A stretch of DNA of 64,000 nucleotides, taken from positions 1,302,001 through 1,366,000 of the forward strand of contig AP017959.1 in the NCBI GenBank assembly GCA_002356215.1, in the 5' to 3' direction. Origin of the DNA: [Synechococcus] sp. NIES-970. GTDB taxonomy: Bacteria; Cyanobacteriota; Cyanobacteriia; Cyanobacteriales; MRBY01. The translations under genes were made by a program, and so were the position numbers. The notes beneath the pieces are model-generated. The model had not been told where the DNA came from. It did no database searches and saw only the letters and a program-made list of their open reading frames with translations. The first letter of the stretch is position 1; each line of letters opens with the position of its first letter. Positions 55,589-63,547 of the stretch are shown here, piece after piece.

Positions 55589-56656
55589 ATGGCTCCCCCA
55601 ATTCACAGCACAGATAATCCTTGGGACAGCGATTTTCGAGGCTATACCCAGATTATCGATGTGCGATCGCCTGCCGAATTTACCGAGGATCATATTCCTG
55701 GAGCCGTGAACTTTCCGGTACTCAGCAACGAAGAACGGGCGATCGTCGGCACAATCTACAAACAGCGATCGCCCTTCGAGGCGCGAAAAATCGGCGCGGC
55801 CCTCGTTTCGAAAAATATTGGCCATCATTTAGAACATCACTTTTTAGACCAACCGAAAACCTTTCATCCCCTGATCTACTGCTGGCGCGGCGGCCAGCGC
55901 TCCAATAGTTTCGCCACGGTACTCAGTCAAATTGGCTGGCAAACAACGTTGCTCACCGGCGGCTACAAAACCTATCGCGACTATGTGCGGCGTCACCTCG
56001 CTGAACTGGGCCAAAATCTGTCTTTGCGCATTCTCTGTGGCTACACGGGCAGCGCCAAAACAAAATTGCTCCAAGCGCTGCACCAGGAACATTTTCAAGT
56101 TTTAGACCTGGAGGCGATCGCCTGCCATCGGGGTTCACTGCTGGGGCAAATGTGGACAGAAACTCCCCAGGCCCAACCGTCCCAAAAGTGGTTTGAATCC
56201 CAGCTTCTGGCAAAATTAAAAACCTTTGATCCAGCCCGGCCCATTTGGGTGGAATCAGAGAGCAAAACCGTTGGCAATGTCCATCTACCAAAAACCCTCT
56301 GGGAAAATATGGGGCGATCGCCCGTGGTGGAAGTGGCCCTACCCCTCGCCGAACGGGTCGAGCTACTCATGGCGGAATATCCCCATTTAATCGAGCAGCC
56401 CGACATTTTAAAACAGCTCCTCGGTCATCTCAGCGCCAAGTACGGCAAGCGCAAAATACAAGCATGGTATGACCTCATCGATGGGCAACAGTGGCCCGAG
56501 TTTGTCAGTGCCATTCTCCAGGAACATTACGACCCCACCTACCGGCAGTCGCTGCCCCGCCATTTCCAAATGCCACAAAAAACGATCCTTCTCGAGAATT
56601 TAGCGCCCCAAAGTATCAAACGGTTTATCGAGGTGATCGCCTGTTTTGAGCCATAA
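55589..56656 (+). CDS. mnmH: tRNA 2-selenouridine synthase
   Basis: MnmH (SelU/YbbB) replaces the sulphur of 2-thiouridine in tRNA wobble positions, through a geranyl intermediate, by selenium. The 355-aa protein has an N-terminal rhodanese domain with IIDVRSPAEFTEDHIPGA and the catalytic Cys in IYCWRGGQRS. A C-terminal P-loop domain begins at LCGYTGSAKTKLLQAL. A GTG at 55583 would add two residues; the ATG at 55589 is preferred. No selD or other selenium genes are in the window, so selenium use here is a family inference. Confidence 0.93.
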   Translation: MAPPIHSTDNPWDSDFRGYTQIIDVRSPAEFTEDHIPGAVNFPVLSNEERAIVGTIYKQRSPFEARKIGAALVSKNIGHHLEHHFLDQPKTFHPLIYCWRGGQRSNSFATVLSQIGWQTTLLTGGYKTYRDYVRRHLAELGQNLSLRILCGYTGSAKTKLLQALHQEHFQVLDLEAIACHRGSLLGQMWTETPQAQPSQKWFESQLLAKLKTFDPARPIWVESESKTVGNVHLPKTLWENMGRSPVVEVALPLAERVELLMAEYPHLIEQPDILKQLLGHLSAKYGKRKIQAWYDLIDGQQWPEFVSAILQEHYDPTYRQSLPRHFQMPQKTILLENLAPQSIKRFIEVIACFEP

Positions 56657-56663
56657 TCCCTAC

Positions 56664-56709
56664 AAAAAAATCCCCCTGGATCTCTTGCTCTCAAGGGGAA
56701 CTTAGGGGG
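56664..56709 (-). terminator. Rho-independent terminator after fdxB
   Basis: On the minus strand CCCCCT and AGGGGG pair around an inner CTTG/CAAG stem, and the structure is followed by ATTTTTTT. It lies 40 bp after the fdxB stop. Confidence 0.75.
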
Positions 56710-56748
56710 CTCAATGCTGCCAACAATTTTCACTGAATCCAAGCAAAC

Positions 56749-56973
56749 CTAGGGCGTACGTTGCAATGTCGCATTTTCTTCAGGAATAATGGCCCCTTCC
56801 ACTGGGCACACCTGCACACAAATGCCGCAGTCAATACACACATCAAAATCAATCCAGTACCAATCGGTCCCCTTTGCATTTTTACCAGGGCCATCATGGA
56901 TACAAGCCACCGGGCAAGCTTCCACACAATCAGCAATACCTTCACAAACGTCAGTCACAATGGAGTGGGGCAA
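56749..56973 (-). CDS. fdxB: Bacterial-type ferredoxin with 3Fe-4S/4Fe-4S clusters
   Basis: This 74-aa ferredoxin is of the bacterial type. The first half has Cys10, Cys16, Cys20 (ACP) and Cys24, and the second half the full 4Fe-4S motif CIDCGICVQVCP (Cys46, 49, 52, 56). The longer spacing at the first cluster fits the seven-iron type (one 3Fe-4S, one 4Fe-4S), as in FdxB. It is a low-potential carrier for specialised redox partners, not the plant-type photosynthetic ferredoxin. Its terminator is on the minus strand at 56664-56709. Confidence 0.88.
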   Translation of the reverse strand: MPHSIVTDVCEGIADCVEACPVACIHDGPGKNAKGTDWYWIDFDVCIDCGICVQVCPVEGAIIPEENATLQRTP

Positions 56974-57143
56974 GGGTTTTTCCTCAAAGATGTACTTCTA
57001 TTGTTAACGTTTGTAACCGATTCATTGTCCCAAGATCAATCATTCCCCAGGGATTCTGGGGTAAAGGCGATCGCCCCACTCCCTAAGTCCATCGATTATC
57101 CTAAGGGAAAAGATGCTGGATATTGAGTAAGGAAATTTAACCT

Positions 57144-57524
57144 ATGGCTGGCTTCGGTGATTTAGTACAAAAAGCGTTTTACCTAGGGGTCGGTGCGGCT
57201 TCCCTCGCGGCCGAAAAAGCCGGATCCACCATCCAGGAGCTACGGGAACAGGCCCAGACCCTGGCCGATGAAATGGTGCAAAAAGGGGAGATGAACGCCG
57301 AGGAAGCAAAAAAATTTGTCAATGATATGGTCAAGCAGGCCCAGCAGCGGGTTCCCCAGCAGACCACCGCAGAATCGACGGGCAAAGAACCCAAAGAACC
57401 GCGCCGTATCGAAATTCTCGATGATGACGAAGCCTCTGATAATCAGGCGGCGATGGACGAAGCGGAACGGCTGCGGCGGGAAGTAGAGGCGCTCCAGGCA
57501 GAATTGAAAAATTTGAAAAAGTAA
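57144..57524 (+). CDS. Phasin-family-like protein
   Basis: This 126-aa protein has an N-terminal amphipathic or hydrophobic helix (FGDLVQKAFYLGVGAASLAA), then a long helix with EKAGSTIQELREQAQTLADE, and a charged C-terminal coiled coil (ERLRREVEALQAELKNL). This pattern is like phasins (PhaF-type), which coat hydrophobic surfaces such as polymer granules. Whether it does so here is unknown. It is followed by a membrane protein gene 13 bp downstream on the same strand. Confidence 0.75.
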   Translation: MAGFGDLVQKAFYLGVGAASLAAEKAGSTIQELREQAQTLADEMVQKGEMNAEEAKKFVNDMVKQAQQRVPQQTTAESTGKEPKEPRRIEILDDDEASDNQAAMDEAERLRREVEALQAELKNLKK

Positions 57525-57537
57525 ATGGTACAAATCC

Positions 57538-58197
57538 ATGACTGATGCATCTTTTTCGTCCCCAGAGTTAGACATTTATCGTGGCTACTACGGAGAATTC
57601 ACAATCACCGAGGGCGATCGCCGGGATGTTTTTCTCTATCGGCTCGGGTTGGCGATCGCGGCAGGCACATTTGCCCTCGGTACAATCCTGGCGCTCACCG
57701 CAGTCGATCAGAGTTGGGCACAAACCTTGGTTTCTGGGCTGTTTGTCCTATTCTGTGGCGGCCTAGGCCTCAGTCTGGCGAAAATCCACATTTACCTGAT
57801 CCCGCTCCACCGATTGCTCCAGGGGTTTTGGCTCATCGGTTGCGGCGCGGCGATCGCCTGTCGTCTGATTTTCCCCGAACCGTTACTGCTGACTGTTTTT
57901 AACCAACCCCAAACCCTCTGGGGCATTGGCTTCCTCTTTGCGGCGTTAACGGGCATTTTTTTCAAAGAAGGCTTTTGTTTTCGTCGCCTGGAAACAATGA
58001 TTCTGACGCCCCTTGTGCCCTTTCTTTTGCTGGGTCACCTGACGGGATTGTTGCCCTTGGCGATCGCCCAAGTAGGTTTTGGATTATGGAGCCTTTTATT
58101 TGTAATTTTTGCCGCCCGTAAGTTCAGCCAACCACCCGCTGACGACATTGGTGATAAAAGTGTATTTGATTACTTAAAAAAGCAAAAAGCGACCTAA
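57538..58197 (+). CDS. DUF2301-family membrane protein
   Basis: This 219-aa protein has about seven membrane helices. The start DIYRGYYGEFTITEGDRRDVFLYRLGLAIAAG and the HIYLIPLHRLLQGFWLIG and FFKEGFCFRRLE segments match the DUF2301 family of cyanobacteria and plants. Function unknown. It is 13 bp after the phasin-like gene and 3 bp before the Sua5-type gene, so the three are likely one transcript. Confidence 0.82.
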   Translation: MTDASFSSPELDIYRGYYGEFTITEGDRRDVFLYRLGLAIAAGTFALGTILALTAVDQSWAQTLVSGLFVLFCGGLGLSLAKIHIYLIPLHRLLQGFWLIGCGAAIACRLIFPEPLLLTVFNQPQTLWGIGFLFAALTGIFFKEGFCFRRLETMILTPLVPFLLLGHLTGLLPLAIAQVGFGLWSLLFVIFAARKFSQPPADDIGDKSVFDYLKKQKAT

Positions 58198-58200
58198 GCA

Positions 58201-58800
58201 ATGCCCCTTGTTACTGCTGCCCAGCTCATCGAACAAGTCAACCATGGCCAAGTGGTGAGCTTCCCGACAGATACCGTGCCCGCCCTTGCTGCAAAACCAG
58301 ATGCCGCTCCCCTGATTTATCAGCTCAAACGGCGATCGCCCGATAAACCGCTCATCCTCATGACGGCTGCTTTGCCAGAAGTTTGGGACTATGTGGTGGG
58401 CAGTGAGGCAGAAAAAGAACACTGGCAGGCGATCGCCCAGCAATATTGGCCGGGGGCTTTAACCCTCGTTCTCCCCGCTTCTAAGAAAGTCTCAGCCGCA
58501 ATGAACCCGACCAATTCTGGCACCATTGGGGTACGCGTCCCAGATTTAGACTTAGCCCAAGCTATTTTGCGCGAAACCGGCCCCCTCGCCACCACCAGCG
58601 CCAACCGCTCCGGCAGTGATCCCCTCGAATGGATGGGGGCGATCGCCTCAGAATTTACCGAAATCGGGGTGCTCGATTGCACAGCCCAAGAACAAATGGG
58701 CAAAATCGGCAGTGGCCAGCCCTCAACCGTGGCCCAGTGGACAGGAAAAGGCTGGCAGATTCTCCGTCAAGGGTCATTGGTGCTCTCCCCCCAACCCTGA
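58201..58800 (+). CDS. Sua5/YciO/YrdC-family L-threonylcarbamoyladenylate synthase
   Basis: This 199-aa protein is of the Sua5/YrdC family, which makes threonylcarbamoyl-AMP for the t6A37 modification in tRNAs reading ANN codons. It shows GQVVSFPTDTVPALAAKPDA and the basic KRRSPDKPLILM segment. WPGALTLVLPAS, TIGVRVPD and PLATTSANRSG are further family motifs. It lacks the long C-terminal SUA5 domain, so it is the TsaC-like short form. Its start codon lies 3 bp after the DUF2301 stop. Confidence 0.9.
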   Translation: MPLVTAAQLIEQVNHGQVVSFPTDTVPALAAKPDAAPLIYQLKRRSPDKPLILMTAALPEVWDYVVGSEAEKEHWQAIAQQYWPGALTLVLPASKKVSAAMNPTNSGTIGVRVPDLDLAQAILRETGPLATTSANRSGSDPLEWMGAIASEFTEIGVLDCTAQEQMGKIGSGQPSTVAQWTGKGWQILRQGSLVLSPQP

Positions 58801-58910
58801 TGGGTATGGTCGAAGAAGTACAGCTCAAGAAAAATGTATGTTCAACTATTTCACACAAGGTTTTACCCGAGACGCATTACCCCCTAACTTCATCCAGAAC
58901 AAATGGCAAA

Positions 58911-60323
58911 CTACGGTAAACTGCCGCGCCATTGAATGACTTGCTCGACTTGATGTTCCCCAAAGCGTCGTTCTGCCGTAATTTCTAAATCCACCACCAT
59001 CCCGGACTGGAGATAATCGCGACTGATGGGTAAATCTCCTAGACGCAGTTGGTATTCTGCACCAAGTTGCCGCACTGCTGTCGGTGGCAGTTGGCCGCTG
59101 TAACGGGTGTCATAGATGTAACCCTCCCGAAATTGGGGCTGGGGGTTGCGGGTGCGGTAGGTGAGGTGAAATTGCGTGTCGAGCCAGTCACTATGGGGGC
59201 CAAGATCCACAATGTTAAAGATAAGATCATCGTCTCTCCTTTGGGGGCCTTGGCGGATTAATTGGGTTGCATCACTGGCCTGCATTGCCCGGTTCACCTG
59301 AATCTGGAAACCGTTGCCCTGGGGTTGCACCCTATAGTCTAGCCAAGCTTCTCCTGATTGCTGCACAGCTAATTGTTGGCGATCGCCCAGTGTAAGACTA
59401 AATTGCGCATCCCGAAAAGCGGTTTGGGGTTGCTCGGCGGCCCAGATTAATTGAATTGGGGCAGTCAACAGTTCAACATACTCTCGATAGGTGTCTGGCA
59501 CCTGGGAACCGCTGGCTAATTGACTCCGTAATCCCATTTGCGATCGCCAAATATTTTTGCTGAGGGTCGTTCCGGAGCGTTGTAAGGCTTCTAGGGAAAT
59601 CGTCGTGCTGGGCTGATCCGTAGGAATTGCCGTCAAATTTTGTACCAGAGTCACCGTCCCAGGGTTGCCGTCTCTACCCCGTGCCCCATCCATTGCATTC
59701 TGTCCATTCCGTCCAGGGGTACAGTAATAGCGCTGTTGGGTACATTGCCGCTCTTGTTTGGGTTTTTCTTCGGGATTACCGCTGGAGACTTCCTCCAAAT
59801 GACAGGTTTCTACAACCCAAGAAGAGTAAGGGCAGCCACAACCTTGGCCACCATAACCGCCCCGTCCTTCGATACCTCCGGTTCCACCACGATTATCCAA
59901 AAAAATCAGGCGGAGGTCCTGGGGCTGTTGGTAAAAAATGGTCACATCGCCACCATTGCCGCCGTTGCCACCGTTACCGCCCCGACCACCATCGCCCCCA
60001 TCAGCTCCTCGAAGGTTATGTTCTGGGCGCTGCCAAAAGCTTGAACACCGGGCCGCTTCGCCATATTCCCCATCTGTACCAGCTTCGCCATCGCCGCCTT
60101 TGAGGTTGAGGGTTTGGGCAGTACCATCGGCAAAAATGATTTGATTTTGGGCCTGGTTGCCGGGGCGACCATCACGACCCGTCCGGCCATCGCGCCCCGT
60201 TTGTCCCCATGAGAAGGCGTTGTTGTAATAGGGATAATGCTGGGAAACCCCAGGGGCGATCGCCCCGACCATAATTACCCCGACCACAACGCTGCCAATT
60301 CCTGCCCAATGGTGCCACTTCAT
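58911..60323 (-). CDS. Exported protein with collagen-like Gly-rich region
   Basis: This 470-aa protein begins with a membrane or signal segment (residues about 5-28, ending near PGVSQHY). It then has two collagen-like Gly-x-y runs, GQTGRDGRTGRDGRPG (about 39-54) and a Gly/Asp/Asn-rich stretch ADGGDGGRGGNGGNGG at about 107-122. Between and after these are several Cys (GCGCPYSSW and QRYYCTPGRNGQNAMDG) and a second Gly-x-y run. The C-terminal half (about 230-470) is beta-rich without a known fold. Surface attachment or binding is a reasonable guess. It is convergent with the Sua5-type gene. Confidence 0.75.
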   Translation of the reverse strand: MKWHHWAGIGSVVVGVIMVGAIAPGVSQHYPYYNNAFSWGQTGRDGRTGRDGRPGNQAQNQIIFADGTAQTLNLKGGDGEAGTDGEYGEAARCSSFWQRPEHNLRGADGGDGGRGGNGGNGGNGGDVTIFYQQPQDLRLIFLDNRGGTGGIEGRGGYGGQGCGCPYSSWVVETCHLEEVSSGNPEEKPKQERQCTQQRYYCTPGRNGQNAMDGARGRDGNPGTVTLVQNLTAIPTDQPSTTISLEALQRSGTTLSKNIWRSQMGLRSQLASGSQVPDTYREYVELLTAPIQLIWAAEQPQTAFRDAQFSLTLGDRQQLAVQQSGEAWLDYRVQPQGNGFQIQVNRAMQASDATQLIRQGPQRRDDDLIFNIVDLGPHSDWLDTQFHLTYRTRNPQPQFREGYIYDTRYSGQLPPTAVRQLGAEYQLRLGDLPISRDYLQSGMVVDLEITAERRFGEHQVEQVIQWRGSLP

Positions 60324-60453
60324 TGCGTTTGACCCCTGATTTTATCCGCCCGGATATCGCTCCGTGACGGGCTAGAAACTTCTCTAGTTTCCAGTGTACT
60401 CAGCAGTCCACTAGGCGATCGCCAAGTTTTGGAAGGATTTTTTCTGCATAACA

Positions 60454-60477
60454 CTCCATATTTAGCTATTTATGGAG
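60454..60477. repeat. Inverted repeat at the left edge of the foreign-looking gene
   Basis: CTCCATA (60454-60460) and TATGGAG (60471-60477) are perfect inverted copies separated by 10 bp, within an AT-rich segment upstream of the gene at 60558. It may be a regulatory site or RNA hairpin. The native collagen-like gene starts on the left and the HIP1-free segment begins just after a HIP1 octamer at 60414-60423. Confidence 0.4.
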
Positions 60478-60557
60478 GAAGTTTCTATATAAAAGTAACA
60501 GAGAAAGCATTGTACGGAAGTCATCCGCATAATAAATGGTTATTTGGCAAGAGATGG

Positions 60558-61718
60558 ATGTCTGAACAAGATCCAAGCACAGAACTAACGAAGCTCGCTT
60601 TCAGTTTGACACATTCGTCAAACATCTATTCAGATGCGTTGGCGAACGTGTCAAAGCAAACTGTAAGCATGGACGCGATTTCCGAGGCGGTTACAGCACA
60701 GTTCGACATTGAACGTAGCCTGCTTCGCTCGACCGGCGCGATGCTCAAACAAATGCGTTTTCTTGAAACATTATCACCAAGTATTCAGTCGATTGTCTCA
60801 GCAAATTCCAGCTTTACACGTATAGCTGAGCGACTCGCTGCAATCGAGAACCCACAAAGCGACGCATTCAGGAAGATCTTTGACGACCACGCACGAATCC
60901 CAAAAGCGGTACAAGATATGGGCCTGTCCGATTCAATCACTGCGGCATTTACACGCATTGATACCACTCGGATGCTGTCTACCTCCCTTGCTGCTCAAAC
61001 AAAACTAGCAAACTTTGACAATCTTACTTTCGGTTGCCTTGCTGGATTGGATGCTGCCTTTAGCCGCGCGATTTCAACGAACCTTGGCAATCTAACTCGC
61101 TCGTATCAATCTCTAATCAATGTTGTAGCGACTCGGGATTCACTGGCTTCATGTCTCCCCTTGATTACGACGTACGCGCCAATCGAATACTATCGTGAAG
61201 TCGAAGTCGTCGAGACGATTACAGTTGATGATGAATCCAATGTCGATGACGAGCCAATCGACAACGCGATTGCCAAAACGTTACCATCCGTGGATGACCT
61301 GCTTGCGGAATTTGACGAACGGTTAGTTGCTCTTCTTCACGGCGCTCGCCAGTCTCTGAATGACGACAATCCTGACCATGCTCGACATGTCACCACGTCT
61401 GTACGCGAACTCTTCACACAAGTTTTACATGCGCTCGCTCCAGATGATGACATTCGTGGTTGGACTTCCAACGATGACTATTTTCACAATAATCACCCTA
61501 CGCGAAGGGCACGATTATTGTTTATTTGCCGACACATTGACTGTGATCCATTGTCACGATTCGTACAGGACGATGTACGTGCTGCCCTATCATTTGTGGA
61601 TTCATTAAATTCAGGTACGCATGTTGTCAAATCACGGCTGTCAAAGATTCAGCTTGCATCGATCGTTGCGCGCATGGAATCGTTGTTAGTATTCCTGTTA
61701 CAGATCCGAAACCACTAG
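60558..61718 (+). CDS. Foreign-looking protein with a pPIWI-associating-nuclease-like C-terminal domain
   Basis: This 386-aa protein has a long helical N-terminal region (1-200) and an acidic linker at 212-235. The C-terminal domain (about 245-386) shows LLHGARQSL, a VTTSVRELFTQVLHALAPDD segment, the basic HPTRRARLLFICRHI, FVQDDV and a final SLNSGTHV. This layout resembles the predicted nuclease domain found with prokaryotic PIWI-like proteins (pP_pnuc families), recalled from memory. Catalytic residues cannot be fixed by eye. No pPIWI gene is near. Codon use differs from neighbours and HIP1 is absent between about 60424 and 61773, so it was probably acquired. The ATG at 60558 follows AAGAGA and is preferred to a longer frame from 60429. 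Confidence 0.65.
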   Translation: MSEQDPSTELTKLAFSLTHSSNIYSDALANVSKQTVSMDAISEAVTAQFDIERSLLRSTGAMLKQMRFLETLSPSIQSIVSANSSFTRIAERLAAIENPQSDAFRKIFDDHARIPKAVQDMGLSDSITAAFTRIDTTRMLSTSLAAQTKLANFDNLTFGCLAGLDAAFSRAISTNLGNLTRSYQSLINVVATRDSLASCLPLITTYAPIEYYREVEVVETITVDDESNVDDEPIDNAIAKTLPSVDDLLAEFDERLVALLHGARQSLNDDNPDHARHVTTSVRELFTQVLHALAPDDDIRGWTSNDDYFHNNHPTRRARLLFICRHIDCDPLSRFVQDDVRAALSFVDSLNSGTHVVKSRLSKIQLASIVARMESLLVFLLQIRNH

Positions 61719-61719
61719 C

Positions 61720-61772
61720 GCCAAATAACAAAATGTCGTTCAGTGGGTTGCGGCGAACGGAAATGTTAAGAT
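61720..61772. repeat. Imperfect inverted repeat with attC-like layout after the foreign gene
   Basis: TAAC (61726-61729) pairs with GTTA (61765-61768), and CGTTC (61737-61741) with GAACG (61755-61759), giving two short stems split by unpaired spacers, as in integron attC sites. The right end reads GTTAAGA, which matches six of seven positions of GTTRRRY; the left AAATAAC matches RYYYAAC less well. The element is short for attC. The placement, directly after an isolated foreign gene, fits a gene cassette. It may also be a chance hairpin or a weak terminator. Confidence 0.35.
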
Positions 61773-61802
61773 TTTGTACGGCGATCGCCACATGAGAAAA
61801 AA

Positions 61803-63428
61803 CTAGGGCGTTGTTGCTGTCCACCAGGCGATTGCATAATCTTGGCTAGCTTGATTGGCTTGCTCAGCATAGACAACCCGAACTTTGTACTTTCCGGTTT
61901 GCGGCACCGGGCAAAAAATATGCTCCACATTATCGACAGGGCTGGTAGAGCGACAAACCGCATCGCCTAAATCATTAGTCTCAGCTGGCAAGAGATAAAG
62001 ATTTAGATCATTCAGGCCGCGGTCCGTAAAAGTTTCCCCCACATCGTATTGGCCATTATTGTTGTTGTCATCTAAATCAACCCAACGATCCCAAGTGAGG
62101 GTCAGGGAGACGAAGGAATCCTGCTGGAGAGGGGTTGCAAGGCGATAGTCCTGAAAGCTACGGACGCTGACTTTGCCATAGTCCCAGCCCAGATTTGGCA
62201 CTGGGGCCGCCGTTGACCATTGTCCGGCAGCAAACTGAGTATAGGCGCGGTAAGCGTTGAGTTGTCCTGTGCCCATTTCGATATCGAGGGGAATATCCGG
62301 ATTGCTGTAGGCATCGCCTTCTAACCAAGTCTTATTACTTTTACTGAGGATAGTGCGGCTCATTTCCAGGTGTTTTCCGTCCCCTGTATCGGCAATTTTC
62401 TCGGCGCTATTGAGCAATATAGCTTTCATCACCTCATGGCGACGGGCATCAAGACTCCATTGATCGGCTTGGGCTTTCAGTTGGCGATCGCCAAATTCCT
62501 GCAATAGAGCGACAGTGCCGACAATATGGGGGGCAGCAAAACTAGTGCCGCTCACTTGATCCATCGTGTTAAAGGATGTGAGTAAATTTAGGCGGCTACC
62601 GGGGGCACTGAGGCTAATCGCACGGCGATCGCCCGCATTAATCTCATTGCGAATCAGGCGGCTACCACTGCCCACAGGTAAAGCACTGAGGTTCGCAAAA
62701 TCAATTTTATTAAAGACATCCCCCTGCAATCGGGTAGTGTAGGCCGTCGTAATACCGTTGTAATGATCCGTGGGAATAGGAATGCCACCACTGCCTTGGT
62801 TTCCGGCCACGACATGGAGCACATCATGAACCCGTGCGGTCCAATCCAAGCACTGGGTTAAGAGGGCATTGCCATCTAAGGTTGGGTTCGGACGGGGATC
62901 ACGACTGAGGGATTCCCCAAAGCTAAAGTTGATCGCCCGCACGTCTCCGCCATTTTGTTGGGTAATGTGCTGGGTTGCTAAGCATTCTTCTGGCTGAGCC
63001 GAATTCATAGTTGAACCGATCGCCGTCGAAAAAAGTCTTGCTTCTGGAGCGACGCCCAAATGGCGCTTATCGCGGCCCACCATCACCCCAGCGACCATGG
63101 CGGCATGGTCATCGACATAATCATCGGAGGTTGCCTGGGTATCGAGGACGAATACCTGGGACAGGTTCAAGTTAGGCCGCCAAGTGGCGCGTTTATCGAG
63201 GCCAAATTGTCCAGGACGGCCGATTTCTACTTGGCCGATCGCAATTTTGCGCCCCAAAAGGTCATAGGGTTCGCTGTGGAGGGTGGTAGCTTGGATGCCA
63301 TTGTCACCGATAGAGGCATTAAAATCTTGGGCGATCGCCCGTTGCATTGGAGGGGCAAATCCTCCAAAAATCGTTAAACTGAGGGTAAATATGCCAAAAA
63401 GCGACTGTTTCTGCCTAAATCTCCCCAT
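61803..63428 (-). CDS. Secreted subtilisin-family (S8) serine protease
   Basis: This 541-aa secreted protein has a signal peptide (core about 8-25, cleavage near AIAQ). His108 in YVDDHAAMVAGV, Asn210 in VVAGNQGSGG and Ser296 in SGTSFAAPHIVG are the catalytic or oxyanion residues. At the place of the catalytic Asp (usual motif DTG) the sequence has Glu68 in AIGQVEIGRPG. The C-terminal part has a DLDDNNNNGQYDVGE loop, calcium-binding in type, and a beta-sandwich-like end. The protease may be slow, specialised or inactive because of the Asp change. It is next to the foreign-looking gene but has HIP1 sites and looks native. Confidence 0.85.
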   Translation of the reverse strand: MGRFRQKQSLFGIFTLSLTIFGGFAPPMQRAIAQDFNASIGDNGIQATTLHSEPYDLLGRKIAIGQVEIGRPGQFGLDKRATWRPNLNLSQVFVLDTQATSDDYVDDHAAMVAGVMVGRDKRHLGVAPEARLFSTAIGSTMNSAQPEECLATQHITQQNGGDVRAINFSFGESLSRDPRPNPTLDGNALLTQCLDWTARVHDVLHVVAGNQGSGGIPIPTDHYNGITTAYTTRLQGDVFNKIDFANLSALPVGSGSRLIRNEINAGDRRAISLSAPGSRLNLLTSFNTMDQVSGTSFAAPHIVGTVALLQEFGDRQLKAQADQWSLDARRHEVMKAILLNSAEKIADTGDGKHLEMSRTILSKSNKTWLEGDAYSNPDIPLDIEMGTGQLNAYRAYTQFAAGQWSTAAPVPNLGWDYGKVSVRSFQDYRLATPLQQDSFVSLTLTWDRWVDLDDNNNNGQYDVGETFTDRGLNDLNLYLLPAETNDLGDAVCRSTSPVDNVEHIFCPVPQTGKYKVRVVYAEQANQASQDYAIAWWTATTP

Positions 63429-63547
63429 GATCTCCCGCTCTTAACCCAAAACTGAATACTAAACAATGTGAATTGCTACATAAATCGGCGCCAGCCTCTA
63501 GTTAAACTTAACGTAAATCATCCAAAAACAGTTTGAGAAGTTTAGAT

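Noticed and set aside
59627-60103. Plus-strand frames over the collagen-like gene
   Set aside because: They are the mirror of the Gly-rich repeat on the opposite strand, giving Pro/His/Arg-rich shadow sequence.
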